From assembly GCA_026874595.1 (NCBI GenBank), contig CM049309.1, positions 38,455,079-38,519,078 of the forward strand: DNA of 64,000 nucleotides. The letters are read 5' to 3'. This stretch comes from Sipunculus nudus (Eukaryota > Annelida > Sipuncula > Golfingiida > Sipunculidae). This document shows positions 22,726 through 33,028 of the stretch, piece by piece (position 1 is the first letter of the stretch; the number at the start of each line of letters is the position of its first letter). The position numbers were made by a program, and so were the translations under genes. The notes beneath the pieces were generated by a model. That model saw only the letters and a program-made list of their open reading frames with translations. It had not been told where the DNA came from and did not search any database.

Positions 22726-25700
22726 CTGAAAGAAAAGAAATATTTTATATAATTACAGAGCAAAAGGTGACGTGACATTAACAATCAGCACCTGGTCCTT
22801 GGCTAAGACCAAGTTGTGGCTCTGAAGTATATACAGAGCCAGAGGCCACTGCCATCATTTATCTAGCGGACAGAGCTGCACTTATTCTAGTGAGCCCTGG
22901 AGATTTTTCAGCCAACGATTAAATCATCACTACAAACCTCCTGGCCCAGCCAGCTGTAATGTAACACATGCACCCTAAAGCTAAAGCAATAAGTGTAACT
23001 AGTGGTCCAGACACTTGGACAGACACCCAACTCATGGGATCACAAGTGCTATGCAGACAGTTGTATGCCCTCTGTTGGTTAGATAAATGAAGACAGAGGC
23101 CTGTATCTGTGTATATACTAAAGAGCCACAACTTAGTCTAGGCCTTGGCAGCAATACATAGTATTTTGTACCTTACTTATTTTAAGTTTCATAAGAGAGA
23201 TGGCTCAGATAGAGGTAATATTTGTTTTCCTTAGTTTTTGTAGTTTGATGTGAATGGTGATACCTTAATGATGAGCATAATGAGAGGTGTTCCATTAAAC
23301 TGAGTTTGTATGATCATTTCTTAGTTTGTGACATGGGATCTGAACACCTCAATGAATAGTTCAGCTCTTCCATTGTAAATACCGACATGTACCAACAGCT
23401 TCTAAAAATCACCATTTTGTGATTGCTTCAGAGAAAAGGTTACAAGCAAAGTAGTGGAATTCATGTCCCCCACTTTAACCTCTTTGTTATTTTAGCTTAC
23501 TTCTCAATATGTTTTATTTTTTTTTATTGTCCCCTGAAGATGTCTCGATATCCCATTTTTTGTGAATTCGGAACAAAAGGGAAAATTGTTTGTTTGTTTT
23601 GGAGCTAGTGATAATACATTTTCAGACAGACATTCCTACACCAATCCCAACCAAGGTATGCATGAGAACAATCACTGACCCAAATTCAATTGAAATTGGA
23701 TAACTTTTAGGAAAATTATGGCATGTACACAAAACCTGATGGACGGACAGACAGACAAACCCAAATCAATGTCCCCCATTCCCCGTAAGGGGGGGGGGGG
23801 GGGGGGACAAAAATAAGTAATAACAACTGAAATGATATTTCAAAAGTATAAGCAGTGCCAAAATTAAAAAGTCTGTTTTTATTTAAACGGACAATTAAAA
23901 CAAAAGAAACTAGAATGAGTTGATTTATGCGTCACAAAAACAGATATATGTCTCCACTCCCGATGGGTGTGACATCCCAAAATTTGAGGAAAAAGATCCT
24001 AGATTTCTGAAGATTTGACCTTGATGATGAGGTGATAAATACAGATGATGACAGACCCAACACTATATGTTTCTCCAACAGGAGAGGAGACATAATATGG
24101 CTTTATACACTTTTGACTCCATAAAAAAACTACTCTTGATCATATAAAAAGATAATATTTTTTCTTGAATAAAAAAACATGTTGGAGGATGTGATTCCTT
24201 GCCTGGAAAATGACATATATAGCATCATAAGCAACTTACCTTCAAGAAATGCCAATGCATCAACTTCATCTACCGCATTCTCTGTAAACACAATGTATTA
24301 TATTTAAACTACAAAACAGTGGAAGGAATGCCATGGTGTATTCTTAACCAAATGTGTAAATAAAAATGTTTTCCTGGTGAAAATCTAATGTTATTAAAAT
24401 GTTAACAAGGGACCCATGGTTCACTGTGCTCAGCTGAAGTTGACCTAAAAGGTAAAAATCTTAAATAATATGAAATGGAGATAAAGTCTGAGAGGTAGAG
24501 GTAATATAGGCCATGGTTGGTTTATATGATTGGTTTGTATTGATGACTAAGAAATTGGTATAAATAATATTTTGTGACCTGACCATTGGTTTCATAATGT
24601 TGAAACTGAAGCATGTGAGCAGTTTGTGAACATAAATATGTGGTCGCATTTCACAAGGTGGTAGCTTTTTTGTAACATGGGTCATTTTGACCATTTTTTT
24701 TTTAATTGTATTATTATTTGGTGGGGTTGATCTATCCTTAGGAGTTTCAAGGCTCTATTTTATTTTTTAGGAACAAGTAAAATATTAAACAAAAATTATT
24801 TAAAAAAGTATAGAAATAATGTCATGGTTAACATGACTAGGCAAAAAATAATGTAATGGTATGATCTCTTGGCAGAAAAGTCCACTCCAACATATATAAT
24901 GGAATCTACATGAATATAAGCTTGTCTCTTATTTAAACTGTAAAGATTTCATTCCTTAATTTCTTCCTGGAAATCATAGTGGTTACCACTAAGTATTTTG
25001 TATCCATTTGGGAACAAATATGGATGTAAAAATACTATTTATAAGGCTATCAGTATGTACTTTATCTGCCCATTACATTTTGTTCACCATTTTCTAGACA
25101 CATAAATATCCAAGTATTACACAATTTACAAGCACATATCATATACCGAAATAAACTTCAAGTTGGAAGCATTATGAAAAATAGCTCCATAATGTCAGTT
25201 AATTAGTTAATAGAAGAATAAACAGTGACTGTAAAAAAAGAATATAAAGTTTTTTGTGGTAAAAAGAGACTATTACATATTGTTCCCTGAAATTCAGAGT
25301 GAAAACTTCGAGTTGGTTATGGTATAAGGAAAAAAACTTGCTTGTCATTTTAAAGTACTGCTCAGGAGCATTTACTTTTAGGCCTTTACATTCCTTACAG
25401 TTAGATATTTCAGCTCTAAAATATTCAATCTTATAAATATGTCACTTTGAAAAGTTTAATGGGACAACATAACTTGCTATATAAAGTTAACCATCAACTT
25501 CCACAAGACACACACAGATTGCTCAGTTTTACATCAAAAGTAGGCTTGACACCTACAGCATGTAAAATCCTCTGAGTAATGTTTAAAAATAACAGGCAAA
25601 ATGTGCTTAGGTAAGCTTCCAAGAAAAAAATACACATCACCATGTGACACAGGACACGCCAAAATGGCATCAACCACAGGGACATTTTGTTTCATACCAC

Positions 25701-28700
25701 TGAGACTTTAGTAATTAGGAAAAAAATAATAGTACACTTGGTTGGTTAGGACATGTTTTAAGCTTTCAGATTTTAAAAAGATAATGCCTGTAGGGATTCT
25801 GAGGCCATCACAGTGGAGATTTTAATAACTTTAAGTACGGCTTGCTTGAAAAGCTACCACCTTCTGAAATGTGACCATGTATAATACTGGTATACTATTA
25901 CCATGATCATTGGTTGGCTTTTTGATAAATTTTGGACAGTTAAGCAATTAACACATTTGTTCAAGCAGATCAATTTTTTATGATATATTATTAAATACAT
26001 ATTGTTTATTTTATAAAATGAATACAGTTGTAATTAAAAGTTAATACAAAATAACTGAATATTCAAAAATTGGCAGACGGACTGGTAGACTAACAAAGCT
26101 GATCTCTTTATCTCCCATTCTGCTGAGGCAGGAATATTATATATGGAGTTTCAATTAGATCTTAATTTTTATCATATAAAATTGTTTTTTTTAATTTATA
26201 AATTGTAAACATAAGCAATATTACACATCTGAATATATAACTAAGTTGCTTTCAAATTTAAGACTTTAATAGCTTAAATTCATATACAATACAAGCATAT
26301 GAAAGTTATTTCAACAATGCTTAGAGGTTCATAAAAGTTCATAATTGATATATATATTTAATGTTAACAGAGAGATGAAAGACACACAGAGAGGGTCACT
26401 TTATGTCCCATTCTCCTGAGACAAGAATATGTTTCAATTAGATCTTATTTTTTTCTAGTACTATTTTTTTATTTTAATAAGTTTTACACATTTGCAATAA
26501 AACTAATAAAAAAATTACACAATACAGACTTAATTTTTGGTATGTATATCGGAAATATAAAAGAGAATATTTATGGTAAATATTAAGAAAAACAGATCAG
26601 TGGCCTTGATATTAGGCAGCCCTTTGGTGTGATAATAGGTTTTTAAAGGAAAAATTGAGGTTTTTCCTTAATGTCTTAAAAGAATGAAGTTTTTGGTTTT
26701 GTAGATTTTGGGGGCATTTAACAGTATGCCAAATTTTGGATTTGTCTCACATTTGAAAATGTGCCAGTCTAACAAATGGACAGACACACAGCACGACAGA
26801 CGGATGGACAATGGACCATAACTATAGCTCAGATGACTTATAGTCAGCTAAGCTAAAAACTAGAAAATTTTAAAACAATTTGACCTTAATTAATATGTGA
26901 AATAAAAGATAGCTACCTAAATCCTTCTTTTGTACTGTTTTTCTTTTGGTCTGTCCTGTGTATATGTAAGCTTCCTTTGCTAGATCATGAATAAACAGCT
27001 CCTGGAATGAGAAAATGACAAATATATAAAAATATGAGTGCAAAATACAGTAAACACATTTGCCAGGAATCTGCAGTAGACAAAGACTGACAGATGCAGT
27101 AAGATTTCTCAAAAAGTGGAAGTTTCACAAAGTAAAAAGAGACGTGGTGTTTTTAAATAAAACAAATTTGAGTAAGTCAGAGCTTCCCTAGATAAAAACT
27201 AGGTCAATTTGACCAATTTAGTTATTTCCGCCCATCTCAACAACTCAAGTCTCATTACTGAATACCTGAAAGACATTCTTTCTATCCACTTAGGAATGTC
27301 ATACTGTGATCACCTTCATATTTGCGGGGCTGATATTTTGTGATTTTCACTTTTTTTTTAGTGAGGGTTCTATTTTTACAATCTTACTATGCAGTAAGCA
27401 TCACATAACATATATCAGTTTTCATTATTGATTTAATATGTGCTCTAAATCACGACAATTTGAGGCCTATAGGCAGATAACATGAAGATCTTATATTAAT
27501 TATGTCTGTGTTTGATTGACAGGTAACATAAATACATGTATTATATATATGATTATGTATACAATCAAATTTTGGTTCTCGATTTTAAACCTAGTGGCGA
27601 GGTTACGTGGTAAACATACATAAAATGCCAATGCGGCTTTATTATATATGACCATATTAACCTGTGTAGATAGAAGTCTTATTCATGGCAGATATATTTT
27701 CGCAATAATTTCCCTTTCATAAATTATTGCCATTTGAGATCCTTGTCATATAAAGCCAACCACAGCATTACATGAGGTTAGCAATGTTTTATCTGCAGGC
27801 GCCTGCTCAAACTAGGAACGGAATGACCAAAAACAATTTTTATTTGGTGCACCTAATCCACACAAAAGGTCAAATAAGGTTTCATTTAATATTATGACAC
27901 ACAGAGTGTGGAGTTCAAACTCCCCTGAATCCTCCATCATTATACACATGAACAGGGGCCCCATGCCTCTGTTGCCATCATGTATGGCACCAGGGTCCTG
28001 GATACCGGCGCATTTAATGCAGTTAGCAAGATGTCAGATATTTTCATAATTATCATAAATACTGCATTATATGTAGAGGTTATTTAGCCATGTCATACAC
28101 CATTTGAAATTTCCATTGAAGCAGAGTATTCTGTCAAAATGGTTCAAAATTTTGATTTTTACTTTCATTAATTGCGACCATTGTTGAGGATCGAGGTGCA
28201 GATAATTTTCCCTATGTAGCGTGCATGACAGAGTCAGAGCCCCTCTCAGTCATGGTACAGGAGTGAGGACAACCCAGTACATAATGGTTATTTGGTAATT
28301 TTTGCCATTTACCTGTTGTCATTTACCAATAGCCATATTTATACCACAATTACTACTAGTATTAGACTATTAATCCAAGAAATAAACATATTCAAAACCA
28401 TGCATTTGATTTATTCTTTATTATACCATATAGCATTAATACTGTGTACCAGTTAATAAACCAATAATAATAATTAATATTCAGAAACTTAAATCATGCA
28501 TTTGATTAATTCATAATGCACATCTGTAACTTAAAAATAAAATTAATAATATTAATATTATATATAATAATAAGTCAATTAACATTTTAGGAATAACAAA
28601 GAATAACTAAAAGACCATTGTGCTCTCACTGGACTTGTAAGTTGTCATATTATTTATTACTATCATTAGCCGGAGCTGGCACCAGTCCAAGATTCTCTAA

Positions 28701-28959
28701 AATTTTACTCAGACTTCAATTTCAGCAGCACTTCGGCTACTTGTGTAAGTTTTGAGTGTTGCCTTTTGCTCACCGTGGCCTTGGCAATCATTATCACAGC
28801 ATCTTGGCTTGCGAGGGTGACGTCAGGATCTAATTTTATCATGCTCTTCACTCGGGTGATGGGTAATCGGATGACCCTCTCTTGTTTTTCGCTGTCGCCG
28901 CCCTGTGTTTCCTCTCGTTGTGTCTGCCCTTCCATTCCTGGATTCTCATCTCCCGCCAT
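22709..28959 (-). CDS. POLE4: DNA polymerase epsilon subunit 4, complete, four exons
   Basis: Spliced minus-strand CDS: 28959-28774, 27001-26917, 24281-24240, 22725-22709. All introns are GT-AG. It encodes 109 residues against about 117 in human. The order is: an acidic, Gln/Glu-rich N-terminus; the histone fold beginning RLPITRVKSMIKLDPDVTLA (compare RLPLARVKALVKADPDVTLA in human); QDAVIMIAKAT; ELFIHDLAKEAY; TKRKTVQKKDL; and ENAVDEVDALAFLEGTMDS at the end (human DNAIEAVDEFAFLEGTLD). Family knowledge: POLE4 pairs with POLE3 as an H2A/H2B-like histone-fold dimer in the leading-strand polymerase epsilon holoenzyme and handles parental H3-H4. The ATG at 28959 is chosen because it opens the frame and gives the expected N-terminal length. 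Introns 2 and 3 carry mobile elements. Confidence 0.94.
23529..23816 (+). mobile_element. Short family D element in POLE4 intron 3
   Basis: The left end has TTGTCCCC. The right end is a hairpin, TGTCCCCC/GGGGGACA, with a C-rich/GTAA loop and a long G run, then ACAAAAAT. A GGACGGACAGACAGAC simple repeat lies just inside the right end (about 23740). This is the same order of parts as in families A-C, but there is no tandem core. A left second hairpin was not identified. Confidence 0.5.
24240..24281 (-). CDS. POLE4: POLE4 exon 3 (42 bp)
   Basis: Acceptor TTTACAG, donor GTAAGT. It encodes NAVDEVDALAFLE in the only open frame and matches the last histone-fold helix of POLE4. Both ends split a codon, in phase with exons 2 and 4. 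Confidence 0.9.
24402..26857 (-). mobile_element. Family A element in POLE4 intron 2
   Basis: One end (24402-24435) has AACAAGGGACCCATGG, then GCTCAGCTGA. The other end (about 26824-26857) has the AGCTCAGATGAC/GTCAGCTAAGCT hairpin. CGACAGACGGATGGAC simple repeat lies just inside it. Between them is about 2.3 kb of very AT-rich core with weak repeat units (TCTCCCATTCTGCTGAGGCAGG near 26107 and again near 26406). It fills nearly all of the 2.6-kb intron yet leaves both splice sites clear. Confidence 0.7.
26917..27001 (-). CDS. POLE4: POLE4 exon 2
   Basis: Acceptor TCATTCCAG, donor GTAGCT (a weak donor). It encodes ELFIHDLAKEAYIYTGQTKR and KTVQKKDL, the long central histone-fold helix and the start of the next. 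It ends one base into the following glutamate codon. Confidence 0.93.
27002..28773. other. POLE4 intron 1
   Basis: AT-rich and without recognised repeats or exons. 28390-28600 is exceptionally AT-rich (TAATATTAATATTATATA-like). Confidence 0.6.
28774..28959 (-). CDS. POLE4: POLE4 exon 1
   Basis: Sixty-two codons ending in a GTGAGC donor, phase 0. It holds the variable charged N-terminus and the first histone-fold helices (TRVKSMIKLDPDVTLASQDA). GC content is clearly above that of the flanks. A plus-strand open frame overlapping it is antisense shadow. Confidence 0.94.
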
Positions 28960-29488
28960 TTTGTCAAAATAACAACACTGTTCATGTGCAAGACGCCAGG
29001 AGGTATCAGTTTATCGCACAACAGACCCAAAGAAAAAAATTACGTGAAAGTGGATAAGACAATTACATCAGTATTGTAGGAAGGTCATAAATCTCATACT
29101 TATTCTGGGCATTTCATGTATAAAACCCCACAACATCTTTGATACCTAGAAGATCCTTGCTGTGGAACTTCCAGTAGCCTTGACCTCATTTACCTTTCAA
29201 CTCTGACCCATAACAGCAGGAACGTGGAACGGGAGGTCGCCAGAACAGAGGCCCAACAGGTTTTGACAATATGTGTGAATGAGTATGACATGACCTCAAC
29301 GATCTGTGAATGCCATCTTTGCAAACTCAAGTATATTTGTTCATAGTGTGAGTGCAGTAGTATCATGTCTGTTTAAACACAATAATTACATTGGACAGCA
29401 TGCGGAACATTAGACGCAGTATCCGGCTCTGTATATATTATTAATAATACTGACAGGCAGGCTAGCGGAACATATGCAAGACGTTTAA

Positions 29489-30328
29489 CTGTTGGAAGTG
29501 GCTAAACAGCCGCCAGGGCCCAGGGTGCCGGCAGTTCAGTCCAAAGGCTAAACAGCAGCCTGGGAAAATTAACCTTGCCGACAGTCTAGCCCACAGGCTA
29601 AACTGCCGGCAAATAAATGCATGCTCTATTTCAAAGTTTCAGTGTGTTACTACGTACTTAACATTATTTTTTTTAATGAGCTGACAATATAAATTATAAT
29701 GCTTACTCCATACCAAATCAGATATTTTCTTGGTCTATATATAATAAGTATGTTAAGAAGGTATCAAAAGAGCACATTTTGTGATATTTACAGGGTAGTT
29801 TTATATATATTTGTAGGAATTGAACCAAAGTTGACAAGCATATCAGCTGCTTATTTTTGCTTATGTCAGCAGACAATGGGTAATTTGTGAAGCACAAACA
29901 ACTCATGAGATGTCATATCAAAGACAAAGGAAAAGCAAATTTTTAAATTAATTTAAAGGTAATTAAGTGTGCAGCATGACCACTATTTATACACTAGTGT
30001 GGTTATGTCTGCAGTAAACAAATAATTAGTTTTGAAAACAAACTTACACCACACCCGATTAAAGCTGTTGAGCCTAGGCCTTTTGTGTTGTGAATGTGAG
30101 ATGATGCAAGAAATATCCTTACAGACCAGCAAAATATCTAATTTTGTAAGTCGCTAAAGTCAGCACTAAATTGTCAGCTCATAGTCAAAATAATAATGGA
30201 AAGTATTGAGTATCACACTGAAACTGTGAAATAAAGCATGCATTCATTTGTCGGCAGTTTAGCCTGTGGGCTAGACTGCTGGCAAGGTCAATTTTTCCTG
30301 CCAGCTGTTTAGCCACTTCCCTAACACA
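29489..30328. mobile_element. Foldback DNA element with arms of about 190 bp
   Basis: The left arm reads GAAGTGGCTAAACAGC, then TCTAGCCCACAGGCTAAACT, then ATGCATGCTCTATTTCA, then GAGCTGACAAT. The right arm has the same blocks inverted in mirror order and ends GCTGTTTAGCCACTTCC. The middle is AT-rich and non-coding. GGCTAAACAGC-type sub-repeats occur several times inside each arm. It is probably a non-autonomous DNA transposon. Confidence 0.75.
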
Positions 30329-31559
30329 TTACTGTTCAAAGTCAATCTACTGAGAAAACTCCTTTTTTGCTGAATAAGGGAGGGAGTTGAGTACTGTGTA
30401 CAATACAAAATGCTTCCAGACTGTACCTTTTGAAAGTTGATTATCTGATTCTTAGTGATATACTTTTTTATTCAGGAAAAAACAGTTTCTTATACTTATA
30501 AATTTTTTGTCAGGTTGTGATATATATTTTTGACTCTATTTTGCATAAATCATCATCTTCTTATTTTAAGTGTTTTTTTTGCTCAAATTTAAGTTCAAGA
30601 TGGTGATTTTTTACTTTGAGACAAATATATATATGTTCAAGGACATGATGAGAGCAATAGATATATGCTCTGTTTCATATTGGTGTCATTTTATTGTGCA
30701 AAGATTTGCTGTCATCTTCCAGGGATAAAAAAAATACACAAAATATGAAATACTGGGGACATGTATATAATTGTCTATATTATTACTGCAAATATCACAC
30801 CTAAAGTTTGATTAGACTTGTCTGAAATACAGAAAATGTGTACAGTAGTTGGGCAATTTAGCATTGATATTTCCTTTTTTCAAACTGTCTTATACTTTTT
30901 CATGTAAGATTTTTATATTTTTTTTAATCCTGAGGAGTTGCAGTATATTCACCAGAACAAATAATTCTTGTCAACTAACTAAGAAACCATTTAACTCATT
31001 TTGTTTCTTCTTGAATATAAATGTAGCCACCAAGGGTCACTCAAATGATAGATATATCTGAGAGTATATTTTAGTCACCACCCCACCTATGCACTTGGGT
31101 TCTATTATAAGCTCCGTAGGATAGGTGTCTGCAAATTCATAACAATCTCTGACATATAATTTATTTTACATTTGAGTCACCACCCTATACCTATGCACTT
31201 GGGTTGGATTATAATTAAGGAGGGAACTTGAGACTCTACTGGCGCCCTCTACTGATGACACTGCAAATTAAAAATATCTGTCGGAATAAATGTGCAATGA
31301 TATAATATAAATGTGTATTGTAGCTTTCGAACAACAAATGCTGAACCATGACACATAACGAAGCAAGGGTCCATTGGTTCAAGGAAGGCTGTATAGGCCT
31401 TGGAGGTGAGATTTGGTTAAACCTGGTTAAACTAGCATTTAAAAAAAGAGGAACACCCCATACAAAAAGTGTAGATTCTTCTCACAATTTGTGAGGACCA
31501 ATTTTTTTACATATGAAGATCAGGTCCTTGGTTATGTTGCTAATTTGTGCTACATTTGT

Positions 31560-31838
31560 TTTATTGTCCTGAAAGATTCTTTTATTGTCCTAAAAGAATG
31601 TTTTGTTGTCTTTAAAGAATGTTTTATTGTCCTGAAAGAATTTTTCATTGTCCTGAAAGAATGTTTTATTGTCTTTAAAGAATGTTTTATTGTCCTGAAA
31701 GAATTTTTCATTGTCCTGAAAGAATGTTTTATTGTCCTAAAAGAATGTTTTATTGTCATGAAAGAATGTTTTATTGTCATGAAAGTGTGTTTTATTGTCC
31801 TGAAAGAATGTTTTATTGTCCTGAAAGAACTCTTAAAG
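31560..31838 (+). repeat. 21-bp minisatellite, about 13 units
   Basis: The unit TTTTATTGTCCTGAAAGAATG repeats about 13 times with point changes. Because 21 is a multiple of three, both strands stay open and read as seven-residue peptide repeats (FIVLKEC on the plus strand). No promoter, splice or homology evidence makes it a gene. Confidence 0.9.
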
Positions 31839-32874
31839 TTATGGAAATTGGATAAAATATTGTGATGATTATTTACAGCTTTTCAAATTTTTGTATTTTC
31901 AAGAAAAGCTTGAAGAATACCACTCAGATATGTTAAAGGGGCCCAGTCACCTATTTGACCATTATAAACTAAAAATAATCCTTGGAGCTTTTATAAAAAT
32001 AGGGGAAAGACAGTGTGGGTATCAGCAGACACAGGCTGCTTCAGCCTGCTTGTTTTGTTGTATCAACATGTTTATAATATGAGGGGGGCTGCCAAAAATT
32101 ATCAAAACATATTCAACAAGGGCTTCTGGCAGCAAGTCATAGTATATGTAACCTTCCACCTAAGGTGACATGTTTTTCCTCTTTGTCAACATTGCTGTGT
32201 TTACAAACATGTTGATAAACAAGTTAATACTTCCTTTACGAAGGTGTTACAAGAACTTCTCACCAAAATTACCCTTAGATCATTGATATATACACAGAGG
32301 AAGCCAGAAATCAAATAAATTCTTTTTCAAAGGTAGGTGAATGGGCACCTTTAATTGTCAGATCTTGGAAAAGCAGCTAGAAGCTTTTGTTATGTAAAAT
32401 TCATATTTTATGTTTAAATCATTCATATAAAATTAGATTGTGTTGATCAGGTGTACATCAGGATCATATATAAGAAAATCTGTCAATGGAAAGCTAAGAA
32501 AATTATTACAGCTAAAAGGGGAAGGCAGACTTTTGATCAGTAAATCTGATCAGCTCATTTTTCATCCAACTGATACTTGATATGCTAGTTTATATGATAG
32601 TGCACTCTGATTATGTAAGCATACATGAATAACAAAGAATCATTTATTCATTAAACGGAATCATGAAGGTAAATTTTCATATTTTAGAATACTGTAAATG
32701 TATGAAATTATCTATTTTCTATTCAGTTTGATTTTTAACAGAGACAAACTCAGGAGGTACATTGATAAAGCTCTTAGCTTCTTGAGTTCTGTAAACAAAT
32801 AAAAACCAGTGTTGAAATATAGATACCTAATATGCCTGATCTGTTGATGATAGTATTTACATGTTTATTGATAG

Positions 32875-33028
32875 TGGGTGTGCTGTATGGAACTACGAGT
32901 GTAGCCGTCGGTCACCCCTTCGATACCATCAAGACCAAGATGCAAGCACAGAAGGGGTTTGAAACAGGAGGCATGTTCAAGACATTCACCAAGACCCTCA
33001 GGACTCAGGGTGTTATAGGATTATACAG
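32875..33028 (+). CDS. Carrier exon, first signature motif
   Basis: The acceptor is TTGATAG, which is short of pyrimidines; the donor is GTACAG. It contains GHPFDTIKTKMQ, then the matrix helix up to GVIGLYR. The start is set by frame and splice site. An upstream methionine in the same open frame is probably intronic. Confidence 0.85.

Larger units (their letters stand above)
28960..32874. other. Region between POLE4 start and first seen carrier exon
   Basis: It should contain the POLE4 promoter, probably the missing 5' exon(s) of the carrier gene, and a possible shared promoter; none could be placed. It holds a foldback element (29489-30328) and a minisatellite (31560-31838). It also has a 40-bp direct repeat (CACCTATGCACTTGGGTT at about 31085 and CTATGCACTTGGGTTGGAT at about 31190). 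Confidence 0.55.

Noticed and set aside
22709-22740. Longer reading of the last POLE4 exon in phase 0
   Set aside because: That phase does not join exon 3; the phase that does gives the short conserved GTMDS end.
28882-29079. Plus-strand open frame over the POLE4 start, as a possible carrier first exon
   Set aside because: It is largely the antisense of POLE4 exon 1 and has no carrier helix-1 character.
31560-31838. Regular repeats considered as a CRISPR array
   Set aside because: There are no unique spacers: the 21-bp units are directly adjacent, in a eukaryotic genome.
31491-31865. 124-codon open frame, longest in the window
   Set aside because: It is the 21-bp minisatellite read in phase; the opposite strand is equally open, so openness is due to unit length.
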